From: an uncultured Fastidiosipila sp.
Lineage (GTDB): Bacteria; Bacillota; Clostridia; Saccharofermentanales; Fastidiosipilaceae
DNA length: 13,460 nucleotides
NCBI GenBank assembly: GCA_938014865.1
Contig: CALLQJ010000183.1
Span: 1-13,460, forward strand
Reading direction: 5' to 3'
Shown: piece by piece, positions 7,968-13,460 of the stretch
Numbering within the stretch: position 1 is the first letter of the stretch
Layout of the letters: every line of letters begins with the position of its first letter
Position numbers and translations under genes: made by a program
Notes under the pieces: generated by a model
What the model was told of the DNA's origin: nothing
The model's database searches: none
Seen by the model: the letters and a program-made list of their open reading frames with translations, nothing else

Positions 7968-8002
7968 AAAAAACGCGCGGGAAAAGCAGATTCTCCCGCG
8001 CG
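7968..8002 (-). terminator. Intercistronic intrinsic terminator between binding protein and permease genes
   Basis: In minus-strand RNA, CGCGCGGGA (8002-7994) pairs perfectly with TCCCGCGCG (7982-7974). The stem is 9 bp and very GC rich, the loop is 11 nt, and six U residues (7973-7968) follow. It begins 13 nt after the binding-protein stop codon. As no promoter is evident after it, it probably works as a partial terminator or 3'-end stabiliser that keeps the binding protein in excess over the membrane subunits. Confidence 0.88.
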
Positions 8003-8015
8003 AAAACTTACAAGA

Positions 8016-9713
8016 TTATCGCTGGTCAAGCCATTGGTTCACTTCATCAGTGATCTGCTGTCCGCCAAGGTTTTTCCAGTTTTCAACAAAGGTGTCAAAT
8101 TCATCAATATCCGCGGTATCGGTAATGATCTTGGTAAAGGTTTCAAGCATCAGCTTTTGAAGAGTTGCATTTTTCTCAGCCATGCCGTCCGTTGGTGCAC
8201 CATAATAGTTATCTGTCAAGACATTGTCGTTTGCGACATACTCATTGATGACAGCTAATCCGCCGTCCGGACCGTACATCATGTAGTTGCCCCACAGTTT
8301 CGGATCACCCGTTTCCTGATAGGTCTTGCAGCCCTTGTAATAATTAGTTTGTTCTGCGTTCAGCGACGAAGCATCACCGCTTTCAAGTGCTGCAACAACC
8401 GCCTGTTGTGCATCCAGGTTCTTCATGGGCGGTTCTCCATATGAGAATGCATAGTTAAATACTGCAACATTGTCAGGCGTTGAGTTATAAATTTCCGGCT
8501 GCGCACTCTCACCGAACATTTTCTCTAACACCAGGTTATACATTTTCACCGCTGCTTCAGGATGCTCACAATCCTTATTAACAACCGTGTAATATGTCGT
8601 TGCAAACGGGACCATTGCTTTTGCCGGTTCGTCATCAATCGAGAGGATCGGAACTGCAATCCAATCGATATCCGGATTATTGACTTTTCCGTCTTGGAGC
8701 CAGCCGCTGGCACAGTTCCAGAAATATCCGTAGAACATGCCGATCTTCCCGCTGTTTGCATCTTCGCCGAGCTTAACACCGTCTTTAACGCCAAACTCAG
8801 GGTCTATCACATTTTCCCGGTAAAGCTTCTGCAGCTCAGCTAAAGCTTCCTTCATTTCCGGCTGAATACCGCCGTATACCAGATCGCCGTTCTCATCCTT
8901 GAGCCAAATTGTGGGATAGGCATGGTATGCATTAAAGAAACCATCTAAAACTGCAAACGGAAGGTTATTCTCAGCAATCAAGCCTTTATTGACTCCCAGG
9001 CCGTAAGTATCATCTTCTCCGTTCTGATCAGGATCTTCTTTAGCAAACGCACGCGCTAAATCAAGAACTTCTGCCATATTTGTGGGAGCTTCTCGGTCAA
9101 GCGCTTCAAGCCAGTCCGAACGAATCCACAAAACTTCACAAGAGCCGTATCCTGACTGAATATGCGGAAGTCCGTAAAGCTTATTGCCGATTGTTGCAGA
9201 TTCCATGGCGCTGCCGCCATCTTCGTGGAGAACCTTATCGGTATATTCTGCTGCATAATCTTTATATACTTCTGTTAAATCTGCGAGCTGCTCATCTTCC
9301 ACCATCCGCTTGAGCTGTCCCGCATCTACCCACATAAGATCGGGCAGTTGATCGGACGCAGCTGAAACATTTAATTTCTGGCTGTACTCAGACTGGGGTG
9401 TGAGCCATTCATAAGAGAGCTCAATTCCCAGAGTATCCAGATACTCACGTGACCAAACATTATTATCAATGGATTCACCTTCGGCAAACTCAATACCGTC
9501 CTGCAGATAACGAACCGCTGTCAAATTAACAGGCTCTTCGTACTTACCGAAAGGATCCGCTTCTTTTGCTTCAGAAGCAGTTGTGACAACCGAATTATCC
9601 TCAGTCTGCGTTGTCTGCGTTTTTGTAGGTTCAACATCATCATTGTTTCCGCATGCTGTTATTGATGCCAGCATAGAAAATGTCAGTAATAAAACTACCG
9701 GTTTTCGATTCAT
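8016..9713 (-). CDS. Extracellular solute-binding lipoprotein of a carbohydrate ABC transporter (LplA/YtcQ-like)
   Basis: Captures the sugar outside the cell and delivers it to the two permeases. It has 565 residues. The N-terminus MNRKPVVLLLTF begins a lipoprotein signal peptide ending in the lipobox ITAC, with Cys21 as the predicted lipid anchor. A Ser/Thr/acidic linker (about 22-55) tethers it to the membrane, then comes a type-1 solute-binding fold (for example LPDLMWVDAGQL, DPDQNGEDDTYGLG). The length fits the large LplA/YtcQ branch. An upstream ATG at 9740 would add nine residues, but AGGAGG (9720-9725) stands 6 nt before the ATG at 9713, which also gives a better signal peptide. First gene of the operon, with its own promoter at 9758-9786. 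The alpha-galactoside specificity is inferred from downstream genes only. Confidence 0.92.
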   Translation of the reverse strand: MNRKPVVLLLTFSMLASITACGNNDDVEPTKTQTTQTEDNSVVTTASEAKEADPFGKYEEPVNLTAVRYLQDGIEFAEGESIDNNVWSREYLDTLGIELSYEWLTPQSEYSQKLNVSAASDQLPDLMWVDAGQLKRMVEDEQLADLTEVYKDYAAEYTDKVLHEDGGSAMESATIGNKLYGLPHIQSGYGSCEVLWIRSDWLEALDREAPTNMAEVLDLARAFAKEDPDQNGEDDTYGLGVNKGLIAENNLPFAVLDGFFNAYHAYPTIWLKDENGDLVYGGIQPEMKEALAELQKLYRENVIDPEFGVKDGVKLGEDANSGKIGMFYGYFWNCASGWLQDGKVNNPDIDWIAVPILSIDDEPAKAMVPFATTYYTVVNKDCEHPEAAVKMYNLVLEKMFGESAQPEIYNSTPDNVAVFNYAFSYGEPPMKNLDAQQAVVAALESGDASSLNAEQTNYYKGCKTYQETGDPKLWGNYMMYGPDGGLAVINEYVANDNVLTDNYYGAPTDGMAEKNATLQKLMLETFTKIITDTADIDEFDTFVENWKNLGGQQITDEVNQWLDQR

Positions 9714-9757
9714 TTTTTTCCTCCTATTTGTATTTTTCATGGCATTTCTACCTCTTA

Positions 9758-9786
9758 CTTATATTTTAGAAAAGCACAAATTTGAA
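9758..9786 (-). promoter_or_regulatory. Predicted promoter of the galactoside uptake operon
   Basis: On the minus strand: -35 TTCAAA (9781-9786, 4 of 6), a 17-nt spacer, and -10 TATAAG (9758-9763, 5 of 6). The predicted start is near 9751, about 37 nt before the ATG at 9713. The weak -35 fits a promoter that needs an activator, and a direct repeat lies 5 bp upstream of it. Confidence 0.6.
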
Positions 9787-9791
9787 GTGAA

Positions 9792-9826
9792 TGAAGATTC
9801 TCAACTTCATTTTGACGATTATCAAC
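9792..9826. repeat. 14-nt direct repeat with 21-bp period, candidate response-regulator binding site
   Basis: On the plus strand TGAAGATTCTCAAC (9792-9805) and TGACGATTATCAAC (9813-9826) match at 12 of 14 positions. They start 21 bp apart, two helical turns, so both present the same face. The array ends 5 bp upstream of the operon -35, a classic place for an AraC-type activator. The lower copy is also flanked by an inverted repeat, AATGAAG (9790-9796) and CTTCATT (9805-9811). Binding by the adjacent AraC-type response regulator is an inference. Confidence 0.6.
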
Positions 9827-9873
9827 CTTTATACTCACGTTAAGTAATAACGATAAAGTGCACAAAAATCGCC

Positions 9874-9902
9874 TTGTTGACAATGCTTTACTCTGATATA
9901 AT
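9874..9902 (+). promoter_or_regulatory. Predicted extended -10 promoter of the two-component genes
   Basis: A perfect -10 TATAAT (9897-9902) is preceded by TGA, giving an extended -10 (TGnTATAAT). TTGTTG (9874-9879) lies 17 nt upstream as a partial -35. A perfect TTGACA (9877-9882) is also present, but only 14 nt from the -10, which is too close. The predicted start is near 9909, about 47 nt before the kinase ATG. Confidence 0.6.
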
Positions 9903-9955
9903 ATACAGATATGTAACGCAATTACTGCACTTCGTAAAGAGATTGGAGATTTTAT

Positions 9956-11689
9956 ATGAAGAGTGTGTTTTCGCGTTTTCATTCCATACAGGTCAAAGTT
10001 TTTGTTGCTTTTTTTCTGGCTCTCCTTCCCGTATATTTTCTTGGTTTTTCCTTATTTCATTGGGGGTACCGTAAACTTACATCACAAATTGAATCTGCTC
10101 AGTTGGCACAAGTTCGGCTTTATGCTGATTCGATTGATTCTGAGTTTGACCGGATCCGCAACCTTCAATATGAATGCGTGCACGACGAAGATCTACTTTA
10201 TCTTGTAAATGCCTATCCTATTTTGAATTCCTTTGAAAAATCGCAATATCTGCTGCGGGTCAGGCAAAGACTGCAAATCATGAAAAACAGCAGTACGAGC
10301 ATCGAGCAGATTACCGTCCATCTTCCGGCAATCAAAAAAAGTATTAATAATTCTGAAGTTATGACTTTAAACCCAGACTGGAAAGAAATTGCTGCTGCTA
10401 ATAAAACGGCTGAAGACGGTATTATATTTACGGATGACAATCAACTCAAAATGATCATTCAGTACCCTATCGTACCTAGAGAAGGCCGGATTCCCAGGGT
10501 TGTTATGGAGATAAACCTGTCGAATGAAAAAATCAAAGATATTCTTGCGTCTTTTTCCGACTATCCCGATAACGAATTGATTCTGACCAATACGCAGGGC
10601 AGTTATTATCTTTCTAATCTCAAGCACTCAGATATCCGTATCACGGGATTAGATTCTGATGATTTATCTGATGAATCGACACAAAAGGCAAGCATTGAAG
10701 GCAAGAACGTTCAGCAAACAACCGTCAGAATGGATTCTGCAAATTTAAAACTTATTTCAATTGTCCCGGATGCGCAGTTATTCGGATTTATCAGAATCTA
10801 TTTATTCATCTTCGCTGCATTTACGATTGTTTCAATAATTGTGATTATCGTCTTTGCATTTTCCATGCGTTATTTGATTCATAAACCGGTCCAGACCCTT
10901 GTAGAAGCATTTTCAGAAATTAAAGACCATAACTTTAACAACCGAATTAAACAGAGCCGAAATGATGAATTCAATTATCTTTATGAATCGTTCAACGAGA
11001 CAATGGATTATCTTCAGGAACTTATTGAAAAGGTCTACAGTCAAAAGCTTTTAGCTCAAAGAGCTGAGCTCAAACAACTGCAAACGCAGACTAACCCCCA
11101 TTTCCTATACAACAGTTTTTATAATATTTATCGGATGGCCAAAAGCGAAGGGAATGAGAATATTGCTAAATTTTCTAACTTGCTGAGCGAGTACTACCAA
11201 TACATCACAAGAAACGCTGAAGATGAGGTAACACTCGAGAAAGAGATCCAGCATGCACAAATATATTTGAATATTCAATCCATTCGTTTTGGACAGCGCG
11301 TGCGTACCAATATTGACCAAATACCGGATTCGTTCAGACATATTTATGTTCCGCGCTTGATTATTCAGCCCTTGTTAGAAAATGCTTTTGAGCATGGAAT
11401 TCAAAACGTGGATAATCCTTTTATTTCATTGAGTTTTGAAAAAACACCGGATGCGTATAGTCTTATCGTTGAAGATAATGGAACCGGCCTGTCCGAGGCT
11501 GATCTAAAATCACTTAACGAAAAACTTGAAAATACGGAAATGGAAATAGAAACTACAGCCCTGGTTAATATTCATCGAAGATTAAAACTGCGATTCGGCA
11601 GTGCCGGCGGACTTTCAGTTTCCAATGCCGAAGCAGGCGGATTGCGCGTTCAAGTCAGGATACCCAAGGAGGAAGAGAAGCATGTATAA
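9956..11689 (+). CDS. Sensor histidine kinase, YesM-like (two-component system)
   Basis: A membrane sensor that phosphorylates the response regulator encoded next to it. It has 577 residues. Transmembrane helix 1 spans about 13-34. An extracellular sensing domain of roughly 240 residues follows (35-278) and then transmembrane helix 2 (279-304). A HAMP linker is at about 306-358, and a His_kinase domain of the LytS/YesM kind has QTNPHFLYNS with the predicted phospho-acceptor His382. The ATPase domain has LLENAFEHG (N box, Asn476), VEDNGTGLS (G1 box, Asp507), and NIHRRLKLRFG. The start at 9956 is supported by GGAG at 9945-9948. It overlaps the regulator gene by 8 nt (translational coupling) and diverges from the transport operon. 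The signal is inferred to be an alpha-galactoside or its loaded binding protein; nothing in the sequence proves it. Confidence 0.93.
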   Translation: MKSVFSRFHSIQVKVFVAFFLALLPVYFLGFSLFHWGYRKLTSQIESAQLAQVRLYADSIDSEFDRIRNLQYECVHDEDLLYLVNAYPILNSFEKSQYLLRVRQRLQIMKNSSTSIEQITVHLPAIKKSINNSEVMTLNPDWKEIAAANKTAEDGIIFTDDNQLKMIIQYPIVPREGRIPRVVMEINLSNEKIKDILASFSDYPDNELILTNTQGSYYLSNLKHSDIRITGLDSDDLSDESTQKASIEGKNVQQTTVRMDSANLKLISIVPDAQLFGFIRIYLFIFAAFTIVSIIVIIVFAFSMRYLIHKPVQTLVEAFSEIKDHNFNNRIKQSRNDEFNYLYESFNETMDYLQELIEKVYSQKLLAQRAELKQLQTQTNPHFLYNSFYNIYRMAKSEGNENIAKFSNLLSEYYQYITRNAEDEVTLEKEIQHAQIYLNIQSIRFGQRVRTNIDQIPDSFRHIYVPRLIIQPLLENAFEHGIQNVDNPFISLSFEKTPDAYSLIVEDNGTGLSEADLKSLNEKLENTEMEIETTALVNIHRRLKLRFGSAGGLSVSNAEAGGLRVQVRIPKEEEKHV

Positions 11690-13310
11690 AATTATGGTTG
11701 TAGATGACGAGCCTTTCATTGCAGATGGTTTAGCTGATCTATTTAATCAAATTCAAGATCCTCCTCTGGATGTTTCTGTCGCATATTCAGCGCAAAGTGC
11801 ACTCGAGCAGCTGGATAAATTACGCATGGATATTGTTATAAGTGATATTAAAATGCCGAAAATGAACGGGATTGAAATGCTAGCTGAGATAAAAGAACGA
11901 TGGCCTTTTTGCCATGTGATCTTTCTGTCCGGATATAGTGATTTTGATTATGTGCAATCCGCTTTGAAATACGGCGCCGATTCATATTTGCTAAAAACTC
12001 AAAATGACGATGTGATTCTTGAAACACTTTTTAAAACTATCGAAACTATCGAGAAAGAGAACGAAGCGGAGCGTATGCAGCGGCGGATGGAAGCGGAATA
12101 CGAATACGCACTTCCGATTTTGCAAAAGGATTTTTTATCTTATTTTCTGCGATCAAAAATGAAATTCGAAGGTTCTGAAATGCAGGATCAATTAAATCGT
12201 CTCAGCATTCCCTTGTCGGCAGATCAGCCGATATTACTCGTCGGCGCAAGAATCGATAAAAGCAATTTTGTTTCTACTGCATCAAGCGAAACAGTAACAA
12301 AAATTGACGCAATTTTTACCGAGTATATATCTCCGCGGGCGAATGCTTTTTGCTTGTTTGAAGGGCCGCGGTATCTATTTTGGCTCATTCAGAACAATTC
12401 ACCTGATTACACAAAAGATTCCTTATGCCGATACCTCAACGGAACGCTCGAACAAATACAACTTTGCTGTAAACAAGAAAATTTGTCCGTTTCTTTTGTA
12501 TGGGATCCGAATTTCTATGAATGGGAGCAATTGTCTGAAGGATACAAGCATCTTCGTTCGATTATATATTTCTTCCTTAATTCCAAAGAGAAAATGATCC
12601 TATGTGATACCAACTTTTTTCACAACCTATTGCAGGAAAACGATACAGCCTCGGAAAGTTCGATTGAACCGATTATTGATGATATGCGTACAAAATTAGA
12701 ATATGGTCAAATGGACGGCTTGCTTGAGCTGATCGACAAACTGATTATTCAAGCGGGAGATAATTCTGATGTCATCAATCAAATTTCAGCATATTACAGT
12801 CTCTGCGTATTCTTTATCGAATGGATCGAGCGCTCCGGTCAAAGGTGTTCTTTTTTAGATGAGTTTGGTTCTTTGGCATTATTCTCGCTGCCCCAAAATC
12901 AATGGACACCATCCAAAATGCGGGGTTTTCGTAAGATTGCAGAATTTCTTATTGAGGAAGGCCATTCAAATCAGGCACAACATTCTCAACGCGTCATATT
13001 GAAGCTTCATCATTACATCTCCGAACATTTGGCCAGCGATCTTACGTTGAATGCACTTGCCGAACAGGTCTATCTGAATCCTGTATATCTGTCCCGATTT
13101 TATCGTCAGGAAACCGGACAAAAGCTGTCGGAATATGTTCTTGAGTGCAGAATGAAAGAAGCGAAAAAACTACTCAGAAGCAATGACGATAAAATAAGTG
13201 AAATCGCCTTTTCTGTAGGATTTGATTCTCCTTCACACTTCTCGCGGGTATTTAAAAAACATACTTCTTTAACACCGATGGAGTATCGCGAACAAGCCTT
13301 TACGCCCTGA
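11682..13310 (+). CDS. Response regulator with AraC-type DNA-binding domain, YesN-like
   Basis: DNA-binding partner of the kinase, 542 residues. The N-terminal receiver domain (1-120) has the acidic pocket VVDDE (Asp8, Asp9), the phospho-acceptor Asp55 in ISDIKMP, FLSGYSDF, and the conserved Lys in YLLKTQ. A middle region of about 300 residues without a motif I recognise follows, as is usual in the long YesN branch. The C-terminal AraC domain (438-542) has two helix-turn-helix units, LNALAEQVYLNPVYLSRFY and ISEIAFSVGFDSPSHFSRVF, and ends TPMEYRE. The ATG at 11682 has AAGGAGG at 11666-11672; upstream in-frame codons to 11601 lie inside the kinase gene. It likely activates the divergent operon. 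Its last 11 nt overlap proA in opposite orientation, and no terminator is visible after it. Confidence 0.93.
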   Translation: MYKIMVVDDEPFIADGLADLFNQIQDPPLDVSVAYSAQSALEQLDKLRMDIVISDIKMPKMNGIEMLAEIKERWPFCHVIFLSGYSDFDYVQSALKYGADSYLLKTQNDDVILETLFKTIETIEKENEAERMQRRMEAEYEYALPILQKDFLSYFLRSKMKFEGSEMQDQLNRLSIPLSADQPILLVGARIDKSNFVSTASSETVTKIDAIFTEYISPRANAFCLFEGPRYLFWLIQNNSPDYTKDSLCRYLNGTLEQIQLCCKQENLSVSFVWDPNFYEWEQLSEGYKHLRSIIYFFLNSKEKMILCDTNFFHNLLQENDTASESSIEPIIDDMRTKLEYGQMDGLLELIDKLIIQAGDNSDVINQISAYYSLCVFFIEWIERSGQRCSFLDEFGSLALFSLPQNQWTPSKMRGFRKIAEFLIEEGHSNQAQHSQRVILKLHHYISEHLASDLTLNALAEQVYLNPVYLSRFYRQETGQKLSEYVLECRMKEAKKLLRSNDDKISEIAFSVGFDSPSHFSRVFKKHTSLTPMEYREQAFTP

Positions 13311-13460
13311 CCTGCCCGTCCCCGTAGATCTTATACTTATAAGAGACCAAGGCTTCCAGGCCCATCGGGCCTCGGGCATGGAGCTTCTGGGTGGAAATGC
13401 CCAGCTCGCCGCCGAAGCCGAATTCACCCCCGTCGGTAAAGCGGGTGGACGCATTAAGGT
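13300..13460 (-). CDS. proA: Gamma-glutamyl phosphate reductase (glutamate-5-semialdehyde dehydrogenase), C-terminal end
   Basis: The last 52 residues of ProA, which reduces glutamyl-5-phosphate to glutamate semialdehyde in proline synthesis (cytoplasm, NADPH dependent). The gene runs off the right edge. Recognised from the conserved ProA C-terminus: LNASTRFTDGGEFGFG, then ELGISTQKLHARGPMGLEAL, then YKYKIYGDGQVR before the stop at 13300-13302. The piece from 13311 is about 61% GC (91 of 150 bases), against about 37% in the end of the neighbouring regulator gene. It faces that gene tail to tail with an 11-nt overlap. An overlapping open frame in this stretch on the same strand is only a shadow. 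Confidence 0.93.
   Translation of the reverse strand, partial: LNASTRFTDGGEFGFGGELGISTQKLHARGPMGLEALVSYKYKIYGDGQVRA

Noticed and set aside
9910..9926. A CcpA cre-like site (TGTAACGCAATTAC) in the kinase leader
   Set aside because: The spacing between TG and CG is one base short of the cre consensus on both strands, so I do not call it.
11601..11681. An upstream extension of the response regulator
   Set aside because: It is inside the kinase ATPase domain; the receiver domain begins naturally at the ATG at 11682 after AAGGAGG.
13329..13344. AT-rich palindrome TCTTATA-CT-TATAAGA as a terminator of the regulator gene
   Set aside because: It has no GC stem or U-run and codes for conserved ProA residues (SYKYKIY), so it is more likely coincidence.
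13269..13454. A 61-residue minus-strand open frame at the right end
   Set aside because: It is out of frame with the clear proA reading frame on the same strand and has low-complexity, unlike-protein composition.

Overview
This window looks like the chromosome of a low-to-mid GC Bacillota (Firmicutes), probably a gut-type Clostridia or Erysipelotrichia relative. The clues are strong Shine-Dalgarno sites (AGGAGG types), a DUF1836 protein, a lipoprotein/permease set of the Bacillus Lpl/Ytc type and a YesM/YesN-type two-component pair. I cannot name the genus.

Layout. (1) 1-499: the C-terminal part of a Crp/Fnr-family regulator with an intrinsic terminator folded over its stop codon. (2) 590-1525: an SGNH/GDSL hydrolase on the minus strand with a near-consensus promoter and a perfect 17-nt palindrome at the predicted transcription start. 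(3) 1689-2340: a DUF1836 putative DNA-binding protein on the plus strand, divergent from the hydrolase and followed by one or two terminators. (4) 2431-9826: a minus-strand alpha-galactoside uptake and hydrolysis operon. In transcription order it holds a solute-binding lipoprotein, an intercistronic terminator, two ABC permeases, a GH4 (MelA-type) alpha-galactosidase and a GH36 alpha-galactosidase. (5) 9874-13310: on the plus strand, divergent from the operon, a sensor histidine kinase and an AraC-type response regulator that overlap by 8 nt. (6) 13300-13460: the C-terminal end of proA (gamma-glutamyl phosphate reductase) on the minus strand, overlapping the response regulator tail to tail by 11 nt.

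How the genes work together (inference from families and order). The kinase probably senses an alpha-galactoside, or the lipoprotein loaded with one, outside the cell and phosphorylates the response regulator. The regulator then activates the divergent operon, plausibly through a 14-nt direct repeat of 21-bp period that sits 5 bp upstream of the operon's predicted -35. The transporter has no ATPase gene here and presumably uses a shared MsmX/UgpC-type ATPase. The imported sugar would be cleaved in the cytoplasm by two mechanistically unrelated alpha-galactosidases.

Sampled base composition differs between the sugar cassette (23-37% GC in the stretches counted) and the flanking genes (55-61%), so the cassette may have been acquired as a unit. 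I found no tRNA, rRNA, CRISPR array, insertion sequence or clearly novel multi-gene system. The most interesting signals are regulatory: the direct repeat, the intercistronic terminator and the palindrome at the hydrolase promoter.
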